Assembly (NCBI RefSeq): GCF_014212135.1 | Contig: NZ_JACJVQ010000019.1 | Span: 248,001 to 312,000, forward strand | DNA from: Cohnella thailandensis | Lineage (GTDB): Bacteria > Bacillota > Bacilli > Paenibacillales > Paenibacillaceae | DNA: 64,000 nt | Direction of reading: 5' to 3' | Shown here: positions 23,901 through 33,602 of the stretch, in pieces | Numbering within the stretch: the stretch's first letter is position 1 | Layout: every line of letters starts with the position of its first letter | Notes under the pieces: generated by a model | What the model was told of the DNA's origin: nothing | The model's input: only the letters and a program-made list of their open reading frames with translations | Databases searched by the model: none | Made by a program: the position numbers and the translations under genes

Positions 23901-24728
23901 ATGAGAGAGTGGGCGGAGCGGATCGCGGAAGGCAGCATCACCATTACGGGCGTATTCAAAAACATCGTTCCCGCGGAGAGCGAGATGATCGGCAATCGGG
24001 TTCCGCCCTCGTACGGTTCGTACCTGCTGTTCACGCTGCGCGGGCAAGCGGAGCTGTTGATGGAGGAAGGCAGCCGAACCCTGCATTCCGATACGATTAT
24101 AAGCGGGGGACCGGGGCTGAAGCCGGTGCTGAGAAGCGGTTCTCTCGATTACGAATATTGCTTGATTTTCTATACGCTGCGTTCGGGCGCGGGAAGAGGA
24201 GTTCGCCGACTGAACGAGGACGCGTTCGAGATTCCGATCAGCAACGGCTGGAAGGTCGTCGAGCTGCTGCGCAAGCTGCACCATGTCGCGGGATTGCCGG
24301 GGCCGATGTCCGCTTTCCGGTCGAAGGAGCTGTTCTACAGCGTCCTGCACGAGGTGTGCAACGACACGGGAGTCGAGAAGAAGAAGGTCGACAAGAGCAT
24401 CATGGAACAGTCGATCCAGTTCATCAACGACCGCTTCCGCGAGCCGCTGACGCTTAGGGAGCTGGCGAACCTGCACGGCATGGGGATGAAGTCGTTCACC
24501 GAGATGTTCACCCGGTACACCGGCGTGCGTCCGATGATCTATCTGGAGCAGAGGCGCATGAAGAAAGCCGAGGAGCTGCTGGCGACGAGCGACAGCCGGG
24601 TCAGCGAGATCGCCCGCAGCGTGGGCTATTCGGATCCGACTCTTTTCCACAAGCTGTTCCGCAAGTACACGGGCAACGCCCCGGACGTCTATCGCGAATC
24701 GGGAGAGTGGGTGCAGCGGTCTTCTTGA
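23901..24728 (+). CDS. AraC family regulator, predicted Fur-controlled
   Basis: A 275-residue protein with an N-terminal cupin-like sensing region (about 1-140) and two C-terminal AraC helix-turn-helices (about 170-270): LTLRELANLHGMGMKSFTEMFTRYTG and RVSEIARSVGYSDPTLFHKLFRKYTG. ATG 23901 follows AAGGAG by 11 bp. Iron-regulated AraC proteins in Bacillus/Paenibacillus (for example Btr) activate siderophore uptake genes, but no iron transporter is encoded near here, so the regulon must lie elsewhere. A strong terminator follows, so it is monocistronic. Confidence 0.88.
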   Translation: MREWAERIAEGSITITGVFKNIVPAESEMIGNRVPPSYGSYLLFTLRGQAELLMEEGSRTLHSDTIISGGPGLKPVLRSGSLDYEYCLIFYTLRSGAGRGVRRLNEDAFEIPISNGWKVVELLRKLHHVAGLPGPMSAFRSKELFYSVLHEVCNDTGVEKKKVDKSIMEQSIQFINDRFREPLTLRELANLHGMGMKSFTEMFTRYTGVRPMIYLEQRRMKKAEELLATSDSRVSEIARSVGYSDPTLFHKLFRKYTGNAPDVYRESGEWVQRSS

Positions 24729-24762
24729 GGAATTCTAGCCGAACTAGGAATGAGCATGACGG

Positions 24763-24803
24763 GAGCACAACGGCTTTTGTTCGTGCTCCTTGCTTTTTTT
24801 CTT
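24763..24803 (+). terminator. Intrinsic terminator of the AraC gene
   Basis: GGAGCAC (24763-24769) pairs with GTGCTCC (24784-24790), with extra AAC/GTT pairing inside, followed by TTGCTTTTTTTCTT. Confidence 0.88.
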
Positions 24804-24807
24804 ATTT

Positions 24808-24849
24808 GTGATTGTTTTCACATACTTTCGGCCAAATCTGTCTTACACT
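24808..24849 (+). promoter_or_regulatory. Fnr/Crp-type box and promoter of the hemerythrin-FNT operon
   Basis: TGTGA-TTGTTT-TCACA (24808-24823) is a perfect 5-6-5 Fnr/Crp-family site. A TACACT -10 lies at 24844-24849. This puts the box centre about 41 bp before the likely transcription start, the class II activator geometry, and the region lacks a good -35. Confidence 0.8.
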
Positions 24850-24885
24850 TGAATCAGCCTTAAGAGACCAATTGGAGGGATACTC

Positions 24886-25404
24886 ATGACAGTCCATGTT
24901 CCTTACGAACCTTCGGCCCAAGAGCTCAACCATCCGCTTAACCGACTGAACGAGGCGATAGATCACCTCAAAGAGGAGCACGCTCTGCTGCAGGAAGCCT
25001 TGCAGGAAGTTTATGAGAAAGCCTGCGCTATCCGGCAAGAAGAAGATCTGCATCTGCTGAATTATAAGCTTAGAACGCTTCGTTTTACCGTGATGGAGTT
25101 CAAAAAAGTGCTGAGCGAGCATTCGAAGTGGGAGGAGACGGAGCTGTTTCCGATGGCGGCATGGTACTTCGGCAACGACATGGAAGTATTCACGATCATG
25201 GAGCACGAGCACGACCAGGCCGAACGACGGATCGATGCCTTCCTTCGATTGGCGAACGAGAAGCCGATTCCGGTCGGGCATGCCGACGCGATGCAGATGG
25301 CTTCGCAGCTTCTTCAAGCTTACGCCGTGCTCAAGAATCACTTTAAAGAAGAAGAAGAGATTCTCGTCGCGTTCGCGGACCGTTCGAATTCGTTCGGATA
25401 CTAG
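24886..25404 (+). CDS. Hemerythrin-like HHE domain protein
   Basis: A 172-residue helical protein with hemerythrin HHE-type motifs: HLKEEHALLQ, LSEHSKWEETELFP, IMEHEHDQAERRID and LKNHFKEEEEILV, which together supply the usual His/Glu ligands of a non-heme di-iron site. Such proteins bind O2 or NO or sense iron and redox state. TTGGAGGG precedes the ATG. The Fnr-type box upstream and the formate/nitrite channel 9 bp downstream suggest a role in low-oxygen or nitrosative conditions. Confidence 0.88.
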   Translation: MTVHVPYEPSAQELNHPLNRLNEAIDHLKEEHALLQEALQEVYEKACAIRQEEDLHLLNYKLRTLRFTVMEFKKVLSEHSKWEETELFPMAAWYFGNDMEVFTIMEHEHDQAERRIDAFLRLANEKPIPVGHADAMQMASQLLQAYAVLKNHFKEEEEILVAFADRSNSFGY

Positions 25405-25413
25405 GCAGACGCC

Positions 25414-26268
25414 ATGGACGCATCGGCACTGGAAGCCATCGTCGACAAAGCGCTCGCGAAGAAAAAGAAATGGGACGACAGCCCGTATAAGTACGGAATA
25501 TCCGCGGCTCTGGCGGGAGCGTACATCGGCATGGCGGTCGTGCTGATGTTCTCCGTCTCCGCGCCGTTATATACCGTTCACTCGCCGTGGACGCCGCTTG
25601 TCATGGGAGTTTCTTTCGGAATAGGGTTGATCTTGGTCGTGTTCGCCGGCGCCGAGCTGTTCACCGGGAACAACATGGTGTTCTCGATCGGGGCTCTGGC
25701 TCATCGAACGAGCTGGAAGGACGCCCTCCGCAATTGGCTCTGGTGCTGGCTCGGCAACTTCGCGGGAGCGGCGGCGTTCGCTTGGATCGTCTGGCGATCG
25801 GGGGTATTCGCGGGCATCGCGGACGAGCACCAATTGTTTGTTCTGGCCGGGAAAAAGATGCATCTCCCATTCGAGCAGCTTTTCTGGAGAGGGGTCGTCT
25901 GCAATTGGCTCGTCTGTCTGGCGGTTTGGTGCACCTACAAGCTGAAGAGCGAATCCGCCCGAATGCTTGCGATCGTCGGGTGTCTCTGCGCGTTCGTGGC
26001 ATCCGGCTTCGAGCACAGCATCGCCAATATGACCACATTTTCTCTCGCGCTGCTGCTGCCTCATCCGGATACGATCGCGATTGCCGGACTTGCCCGCAAT
26101 CTCGTTCCCGTGACGCTGGGCAATATCGTCGGCGGGGGCTTGTTCGTCGGAGCGGCCTACTGGTTCGCCGAGAGCCAAGCCTCGAGAAGCCGGACCGCCC
26201 ATTCGAGTCCGGAAACGAGGACGAAACCGAAGAACGGACCGGCTAAGACGGAGAAAGAGCCGGCTTGA
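25414..26268 (+). CDS. Formate/nitrite transporter family channel
   Basis: A 284-residue FocA/NirC-type membrane protein with six predicted helices. It shows the first FNT signature in FAGAELFTGNNM and the second in GFEHSIANM, the two half-helix gates of the pore. The C-terminus (about 255-284) is a Lys/Thr/Pro-rich cytoplasmic tail. It begins 9 bp after the hemerythrin stop with only a weak ribosome site, suggesting translational coupling. Whether it moves formate, nitrite or hydrosulfide cannot be decided; the Fnr-type box would fit nitrite. Confidence 0.9.
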   Translation: MDASALEAIVDKALAKKKKWDDSPYKYGISAALAGAYIGMAVVLMFSVSAPLYTVHSPWTPLVMGVSFGIGLILVVFAGAELFTGNNMVFSIGALAHRTSWKDALRNWLWCWLGNFAGAAAFAWIVWRSGVFAGIADEHQLFVLAGKKMHLPFEQLFWRGVVCNWLVCLAVWCTYKLKSESARMLAIVGCLCAFVASGFEHSIANMTTFSLALLLPHPDTIAIAGLARNLVPVTLGNIVGGGLFVGAAYWFAESQASRSRTAHSSPETRTKPKNGPAKTEKEPA

Positions 26269-26303
26269 TTCCGGGATAATCGAATAAGCGACACCTTCGT
26301 CAG

Positions 26304-26327
26304 CCGTCGATGCTTCGACGGTTTTTT
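26304..26327 (+). terminator. Intrinsic terminator of the FNT operon
   Basis: CCGTCGA (26304-26310), loop TGCT, TCGACGG (26315-26321), then six T. Confidence 0.95.
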
Positions 26328-26389
26328 GCTGTTGCTTTGGCGAAGGAGAGACATACTAAACCTAATTCTGACTGCCCGAGGAGCGTAAG

Positions 26390-28039
26390 ATGTACAAGCT
26401 ATTGATCGTGGATGACGAGCCGGAAGTGACGGAAGGGCTGCTGGAGGAGATCGATTGGACCGTCTGCGGCTTCTCCGGGGTATGGTCGGCCGGCAACGGC
26501 AGAGAGGCGATGGAGATGTTCGAGAAGACGGAGCCCGACGTCCTCGTTACGGATATCAACATGCCTTACATGAACGGCCTCGAGCTCGCCGAGTGGGCGA
26601 AGAAGACCTATCCTCTCACGAGAATCGTGATTCTGTCCGGGCATGACGAATTCGAATACGCGAAGCAGGCGATTCAGCTCCAGGCGGACGATTACTTGCT
26701 GAAGCCGTTCTCCGACGATCAATTGATCGCCGCGATCCGCGAGACCGTACGCCGCATGGACGAGGAGCGCGAGAGAAGAAGCAACGTCGAGCTGCTGCAG
26801 GAGCATTATCGGATAAGCCTTCCGATCCTGAGGGAGAAGTTTCTCTCCTCGCTCGTTACCCGCCGCCAATCACGCCTAGCCATTCGGGACAAAGCGGAGA
26901 AGTATGGCGTAAATCTGGACGGCCGAAGCTTTATAGCGTCCGTTATCGGAGTTCAGGCCAGAGAGAACGACGATGGGGAAAACGGGGAAAATCGCGCGAG
27001 GCGGCCGAAGCTGGCCGACGATCTCGATTTGATGCTGTTCTCGGTAAGCAACGTCGCCGAAGAGATATGGTTCAAAAGGGGTTTGGGGAGAGCTTTCATT
27101 CACCAGGATCAGGTTGTCCTGCTGACGGTAAGCCCGCATTCGGAAGCCTCGAGAGCGATGGAAGAAACCCAGGATGGGTTAAAAGAAATCCTGCAGAGCA
27201 TCGAGAAATTTCTGGCTCTTCCAATCGCGATTGGCGTTGGAACGCTTATTCGCGACATCGGCTCCCTTAAGAGCTCCTATCAGGCCGCGTTGGACGCGCT
27301 GGATTACCGCCGCATCGTCGGCGCGGGACGGATCATCTATATCGGCGATATGGAATCGATCGAAGAGAAGCTGACGTTCGACGAAGCGAAGGAGCGAAGC
27401 TTGACAAGGGCTGTCAAAGTCGGCTCCGAAGAGGAGCTGCGGGAGACGATCGATGCCCTGTTCGGCGAGTTGGCTCGAATCCAAGCTTCCGTTCAGGTTT
27501 ACGAGGTTTATATGCTCGAGATGGTGACGGCCATTCTTAAGCTGACGAAAGACATCCAGGGAGGCTCGGACGAGCTGTTCGGCGGAGGGGTCAGCCTTCT
27601 TAATCAATACCGGAAGCTGAACAGCGTCGAGGAGACCAAAGCCTGGTTCGTCGATCTGTGCGTCAAGCTGCGGGGACGCATCGCCAGCGGACGCCAGAGG
27701 GCCTCCAAGCAGATCGTGGAGGAGGCGATCGCCTACGCGAGAAGCAACTTCCAAGACAGCGAGCTATCGATCGCGAAGGTGTGCGAGCACCTGCATATCA
27801 GCGCGGGTTACTTCAGCGGCCTGTTCAAAAAAGAAACCCAGATGACGTTCGGTGCTTATCTGCTGCAGCTTCGCATGGAGAAGACGATGGAGCTGCTGCG
27901 GACGACCAACCTCAAAACGTTCGAAATCGCCGACAGGGTCGGCTTCTCCGATCCGAATTATCTGGGCCTGTGCTTCAAGAAATACGCCGGACAGACCCCC
28001 AAGGAATACCGCGCCGGACTTCCGGAGACCTCCGGATGA
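26390..28039 (+). CDS. YesN-type response regulator with AraC DNA-binding domain
   Basis: A 549-residue regulator. The receiver domain (1-120) has Asp8/Asp9, phospho-acceptor Asp55 (VLVTDINMPYMNG) and the LLKPFSDDQL lysine. A middle region of about 300 residues is typical of YesN-like proteins. Two AraC helix-turn-helices lie at the C-terminus: LSIAKVCEHLHISAGYFSGLFKKETQMTFGAYL and FEIADRVGFSDPNYLGLCFKKYAGQTP. GAGGAG stands before the ATG. Its stop overlaps the kinase start (ATGA). Likely target: the direct repeats in front of mglB at 30766-30803. Confidence 0.93.
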   Translation: MYKLLIVDDEPEVTEGLLEEIDWTVCGFSGVWSAGNGREAMEMFEKTEPDVLVTDINMPYMNGLELAEWAKKTYPLTRIVILSGHDEFEYAKQAIQLQADDYLLKPFSDDQLIAAIRETVRRMDEERERRSNVELLQEHYRISLPILREKFLSSLVTRRQSRLAIRDKAEKYGVNLDGRSFIASVIGVQARENDDGENGENRARRPKLADDLDLMLFSVSNVAEEIWFKRGLGRAFIHQDQVVLLTVSPHSEASRAMEETQDGLKEILQSIEKFLALPIAIGVGTLIRDIGSLKSSYQAALDALDYRRIVGAGRIIYIGDMESIEEKLTFDEAKERSLTRAVKVGSEEELRETIDALFGELARIQASVQVYEVYMLEMVTAILKLTKDIQGGSDELFGGGVSLLNQYRKLNSVEETKAWFVDLCVKLRGRIASGRQRASKQIVEEAIAYARSNFQDSELSIAKVCEHLHISAGYFSGLFKKETQMTFGAYLLQLRMEKTMELLRTTNLKTFEIADRVGFSDPNYLGLCFKKYAGQTPKEYRAGLPETSG

Positions 28040-29793
28040 TCCGGCGCCGGAGCCTTCAGGCGATTCTGTCGGCGGCGTTCGCCGCGTTCGCCGTCTTCAT
28101 GATCGCCATCGTCAGCTTGGCGCTCTACGGCCGCTTTACCGAGACCGCGAAGGAGAACGCCTACCGCAACTCCCAGCAGATCATCGATCAGGTCAGCTAT
28201 AATCTGGAGATTTACATACAAGGCATCTCCGACGTCTTCGGCATGATGCATCATGCGATCGGCCGCAGCGGCGGAGCCGAATCGCCCGCCTTGCTGGAGC
28301 AGCTGGACGCGATGATGTCGACGCGCGCAGATATCGTCTCCGTCGCGCTGTTCGACGACGCCGGCCGGCTTCAGCTGGATTTGCCGAACGTCGATTTGAA
28401 GCCTTCCCTTAGGATAACCGAAGAAAGCTGGTACCGAAGCGCCCTGGATACGCCCGGACACCTGAAGATTTCTCTGCCCCATGTGCAGAATCTCTACTTA
28501 AGGCAATACCGTTGGGTCGTCTCGCTGAGCAAGAGCATCTCCTTCGTCAAGAACGGAAAGCCGACGAACGGGGTTCTGCTCATGGACGTCAACTTCAATC
28601 GCATCGACGAGCTGTCGAACCGGGTCAGCCTCGGGAAGAAGGGCTACATCTATTTGCTGGACGAATCGGCCGGCAACATCGTCTATCATCCGCAGCTCCA
28701 GCTGATCTATGCGGGACTGAAGCAGGAGAACGTGGAGCTGGCGTTACGAAACACGTACGGCAGCGCGATCGATCGGACGGGAGAGGAGGAGCGGCTCGTC
28801 AGCGTGCAGTCCATCGGCAACGTCGGCTGGAAGGTCGTCGGCGTCTCTTACCTGAGCGAGGCGCTCACGACCAGCTCCGCCTTGAACCGTTCGATGGTCC
28901 AGTTGATCGCCGCCGTGGTTATTATCATAGCCTTGCTGTCGGGCTTATTGTCCCGCCGCATCTCGCGGCCGATCAAACGCCTCGAGGCGTCGATGAGAAG
29001 CGTGGAGAGGGGCGAATTCGATACGGTGGCGAACGAGGAAGGGCCTCTGGAGATCAAAAGCCTGGCGGATCGGTTCAACCTGATGATCCGGACGATCAAA
29101 GGCTTAATGGAGCAAATCGTGGCCGAGCAGGAGAGCAAACGCAAGCATGAGCTGGAAGCGCTGCAGGCGCAGATCAACCCTCATTTTCTATACAACACCT
29201 TGAACACGGTCGTCCGGATGGTCGGGAAGAACAAGAACGAAGAGGTCGTCACCACGATTACTTCGCTGTCGAAGCTGTTCCGAATCAGCATCGGCAAGGG
29301 CAAAAGCCTGATCCCGATCGCGGACGAGCTGGAGCACGCGCGCCACTACCTGATCATTCAGCAGGTGCGTTTTAAGAACAAGTTCGATTTCTCCTTCGAC
29401 GTCCGGGAGGACATCTTGACGCATTTGACGCTGAAGCTGATCCTGCAGCCCCTGATCGAGAATTCGATCGTTCACGGAATCGAGCCTTCGATCGATAAGG
29501 GACATATCGCGGTCTCGGCCAAGCTGGAGAACGGCGACATCGTCATGGTCGTCGAAGACAACGGAATCGGGATGACGGAAGAGAGGCTGAAGCTCGTGAA
29601 CGCGGGAATCGCGACCAGTTCCAAGGGATCCGGCGTCGGCGTCCGGAACGTGCAGGAGAGAATCCGGCTGTATTTTGGCCAGGCGTACGGGCTTAGCTTC
29701 GAGAGCGAGCCGGAAGCCGGAACGAAGGTGACCGCGAGATTCCCGGCCATCTTGGAGGAGCAGGGTCAAAGAAAGGGGGAGAGCCATGAATAG
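28036..29793 (+). CDS. YesM-type sensor histidine kinase
   Basis: A 585-residue membrane kinase. It has TM1 at about 9-32, an extracytoplasmic Cache-like sensor (about 33-285), TM2 at about 290-310 (LIAAVVIIIALLSGLL), a HAMP domain, and the His_kinase box QAQINPHFLYNTLNTVVRMV with the phospho-His in NPHFLYN. An HATPase domain follows, with QPLIENSIVHGI, VVEDNGIGM and GSGVGVRNVQERIRLYFG. The ATG lies within the YesN stop (4-bp overlap). This is the sensor half of the two-component pair; the next gene encodes a binding protein that overlaps it by 8 bp, suggesting a three-part sensor. Confidence 0.93.
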   Translation: MIRRRSLQAILSAAFAAFAVFMIAIVSLALYGRFTETAKENAYRNSQQIIDQVSYNLEIYIQGISDVFGMMHHAIGRSGGAESPALLEQLDAMMSTRADIVSVALFDDAGRLQLDLPNVDLKPSLRITEESWYRSALDTPGHLKISLPHVQNLYLRQYRWVVSLSKSISFVKNGKPTNGVLLMDVNFNRIDELSNRVSLGKKGYIYLLDESAGNIVYHPQLQLIYAGLKQENVELALRNTYGSAIDRTGEEERLVSVQSIGNVGWKVVGVSYLSEALTTSSALNRSMVQLIAAVVIIIALLSGLLSRRISRPIKRLEASMRSVERGEFDTVANEEGPLEIKSLADRFNLMIRTIKGLMEQIVAEQESKRKHELEALQAQINPHFLYNTLNTVVRMVGKNKNEEVVTTITSLSKLFRISIGKGKSLIPIADELEHARHYLIIQQVRFKNKFDFSFDVREDILTHLTLKLILQPLIENSIVHGIEPSIDKGHIAVSAKLENGDIVMVVEDNGIGMTEERLKLVNAGIATSSKGSGVGVRNVQERIRLYFGQAYGLSFESEPEAGTKVTARFPAILEEQGQRKGESHE

Positions 29794-30763
29794 AAGCTAC
29801 GGGAACGCGGTTCGCCTGGCGTTGGCCGCCGCGGCCGCCGTTCTGCTGTATTTGGCCCTGTTCGGGGAGGCTCCCGTTCGTCAAACGAAGCAGGAGGAAA
29901 TCCGCGTTCAGATGATCGTTCGCTCCAGCCAAAGCGACTATTGGCACACGGTATCGCTAGGGGCGGAAGCGGCGGCCCGGGAGTTCGGCATTTCCTTGAA
30001 TCAAGTAGCGCCGTCAAGCGAAGGAGACGCGGGCGGTCAGCTCCGCCAGGCGGAAGAGGCGCTCCTGTCGAAGCCCGATGCGATCGTGCTGGCGGCCAAC
30101 GAGGATGCGGCATTCGGGCCCTTCCTGACGGATGCGGAGAAAAAAAGGATCCCCGTCATCGCGATCGACAGCCTGCTGACATCCGGCAAGACGGAGACGT
30201 ATATCGGCATCGACAACGAGCTGGCCGGAAGGGAAGCGGTGCGGCAGCTCAACGCGCTTCTCGGCGAGAAAGGCAATATCGGCCTTCTCGCGTACGCGAA
30301 CGGAGGCATCAACGGCAAGCTGCGCGAGGCGGGAGCCCGTAAAGCGGCTCAGCAGGCTGCCGGCTTAAAGCTCGTCGATTTCCGGACCTGCGGGGAAGGC
30401 GATTGCGAGCAAGCCGCCGGAGAGCTGTTGGACGAGAACCGGCTGGACGGTCTCGTCGCCTTAAACGCGACGGCATCGGAGGGGGCGGCCCGAGAGCTGA
30501 AGCGGCGGGGAATCGCCGGCGGGGTCAAGCTGGTCGGGTTCGACAGCTCGCCCGAGCTGCTCGAGCTGCTTCAGGAAGGCTATATCCAGAAGCTCGTCGT
30601 CCAGAATCCGTTCAGCATGGGTTATCTTGGCGTCAAGCAGGCGATTGAAGCCGCGTCGGGACGCCGATTGCCGGAACGGACGGAGATGGACACGGCGATT
30701 ATCGACAAGGACAACCTGTTCTGGATGAAAAATCAAAAGCTGCTTTTTCCCGTCGTTCAGTGA
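29786..30763 (+). CDS. Membrane-anchored sugar-binding protein, likely sensor partner of YesM
   Basis: A 325-residue type I periplasmic-binding protein (ribose/galactose class). It has an uncleaved-looking N-terminal anchor (about 9-27) with no lipobox Cys, unlike the MglB lipoprotein downstream. The binding-protein core contains VQMIVRSSQSDYWHTVSLGAEAAAREFG, KPDAIVLAANEDAAFGP, VIAIDSLL, YIGIDNELAGREAV and LVGFDSSPELLELLQEGYIQKLVVQNPF. It overlaps the YesM gene by 8 bp (GGGGGAG before the ATG). By analogy with XylFII-LytS-type systems it may present a sugar to the kinase. Function as a transport component is unlikely because mglBAC has its own MglB. Confidence 0.85.
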   Translation: MNRSYGNAVRLALAAAAAVLLYLALFGEAPVRQTKQEEIRVQMIVRSSQSDYWHTVSLGAEAAAREFGISLNQVAPSSEGDAGGQLRQAEEALLSKPDAIVLAANEDAAFGPFLTDAEKKRIPVIAIDSLLTSGKTETYIGIDNELAGREAVRQLNALLGEKGNIGLLAYANGGINGKLREAGARKAAQQAAGLKLVDFRTCGEGDCEQAAGELLDENRLDGLVALNATASEGAARELKRRGIAGGVKLVGFDSSPELLELLQEGYIQKLVVQNPFSMGYLGVKQAIEAASGRRLPERTEMDTAIIDKDNLFWMKNQKLLFPVVQ

Positions 30764-30765
30764 TC

Positions 30766-30835
30766 AAAGTGATGAGGATTTTCATGAAAGTGAGGAGGAT
30801 TTTAAGTTCGAATCGGCGGACGGATCGGCCATAAT
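30766..30835 (+). promoter_or_regulatory. mglBAC promoter with two 17-bp direct repeats
   Basis: AAAGTGATGAGGATTTT (30766-30782) is repeated with one change at 30787-30803, exactly 21 bp (two helical turns) apart. The second copy ends 3 bp before a poor -35 (TTCGAA, 30807-30812), followed after 17 bp by CATAAT (30830-30835). This is the classic layout for activation by an AraC-type protein. Confidence 0.8.
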
Positions 30836-30899
30836 GAACAAGCAAGCAAGAGCAGCACCCAAGACATCATCAGCGATTCTCCAGGGAGGTCATTAGAAA

Positions 30900-31904
30900 A
30901 TGAAAAAAATGACGGCAGCATTGGTTATCGGCGCGGTGGCCGTAGTAACGGCGGGATGTTCGAGCTCGAACGGCGGCAGCGAAGGCGGATTGCCGAAGAC
31001 GGGCGTCGCGATCTATAAATTCGACGACACGTTCATGAGCAGCGTGCGCAGCGCCATCACTTCGGCGGCTTCCGGCAAGCTGAACGTCGATATCGTCGAC
31101 AGCCAGAACTCTCAGCCGACCCAGAACGATAAAGTCGATCTCTTCATCACGAAGAAAGTGAAAGCGATGGCGATCAATCCCGTCGACCGCACGGCGGCCG
31201 GCACGATTATCGGCAAAGCGCAGAACGCGGACATCCCGGTCGTCTTCATCAACCGCGAGCCGCTCGCGGACGATCTGGCGAAGTGGGATAAGGCGTACTT
31301 CGTCGGCGCGAAAGCGGAAGAATCCGGCACGATTCAGGGCGAGATCGTCGCCGACTACTGGAAGACCCATCCGGAAGCCGACAAGAATGGCGACGGCGTG
31401 CTGCAATACGTCATGCTGAAGGGCGAGCCGGGGCACCAAGACGCCGAGCTGCGCACGAAGTTCTCCATCCAAGCGATCGAGGACGCCGGCATCAAGGTCG
31501 AGAAGCTGGCCGAAGATACCGCGATGTGGGATCGGGTGAAGGGCCAAGAGAAGATGGCGGCGTTCCTGGCTTCCCATGGCGACAAGATCGAAGCGGTTCT
31601 GGCCAACAACGACGACATGGCGCTCGGCGCGATCGAAGCCTTGAAGGCGGCAGGCTACTTCAAGGGCGACAAGAAGATGCCGGTCGTCGGCGTAGACGCG
31701 ACGGAAGCGGGCAAGCAAGCGCTGAAGGACGGAACGCTGCTCGGAACGGTGCTTAACGATGCCGAGAACCAAGGCAAAGCGACCGTGAACCTGCTGAGCG
31801 TTCTGGCGAAGGGCGAAACGCCGACGAAGGAGAACGTCGGATACGACATCACGGACGGCAAGTACGTCTGGATCCCTTATCAGAAGGTTACCCAAGCCAA
31901 CTAA
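30900..31904 (+). CDS. mglB: Galactose/methyl-galactoside ABC transporter substrate-binding lipoprotein
   Basis: A 334-residue sugar-binding lipoprotein with lipobox TAGC (Cys20). It has the calcium-binding loop of the galactose/glucose-binding protein class (ADKNGDGVLQYVMLKGEPGHQDAELRT), plus INREP, NNDDMALGAIEALKAAGY and VVGVDATEAG in the sugar cleft. GGGAGG stands before the ATG. First gene of mglBAC, about 65 bp downstream of the activator-type promoter. A hairpin after it may raise its share of the transcript relative to mglA and mglC. Confidence 0.94.
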   Translation: MKKMTAALVIGAVAVVTAGCSSSNGGSEGGLPKTGVAIYKFDDTFMSSVRSAITSAASGKLNVDIVDSQNSQPTQNDKVDLFITKKVKAMAINPVDRTAAGTIIGKAQNADIPVVFINREPLADDLAKWDKAYFVGAKAEESGTIQGEIVADYWKTHPEADKNGDGVLQYVMLKGEPGHQDAELRTKFSIQAIEDAGIKVEKLAEDTAMWDRVKGQEKMAAFLASHGDKIEAVLANNDDMALGAIEALKAAGYFKGDKKMPVVGVDATEAGKQALKDGTLLGTVLNDAENQGKATVNLLSVLAKGETPTKENVGYDITDGKYVWIPYQKVTQAN

Positions 31905-31954
31905 AGTTACTCTTAAACATTTGTTTCTTAACAGAGAAAAGCGGACAAGGCGAA

Positions 31955-31979
31955 GGGAGCGTCCAAGCGGGCGCTTCCC
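31955..31979 (+). other. Intercistronic hairpin between mglB and mglA
   Basis: GGGAGCGTCC (31955-31964) pairs with GGGCGCTTCCC (31969-31979; one bulge), loop AAGC. No T-tract follows, so mRNA stabilisation or partial attenuation after the binding-protein gene is more likely than full termination. Confidence 0.6.
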
Positions 31980-32042
31980 CGACCGCCTGCCGCGACGGCT
32001 GAACGGCCGGATGCGGAGTTGGATTCAAGGGAGGCTATCACA

Positions 32043-33569
<1,527 letters not shown>

Positions 33570-33602
33570 TCGCCAAGATTCAAGAGGAGGCATATAAGCA
33601 TC

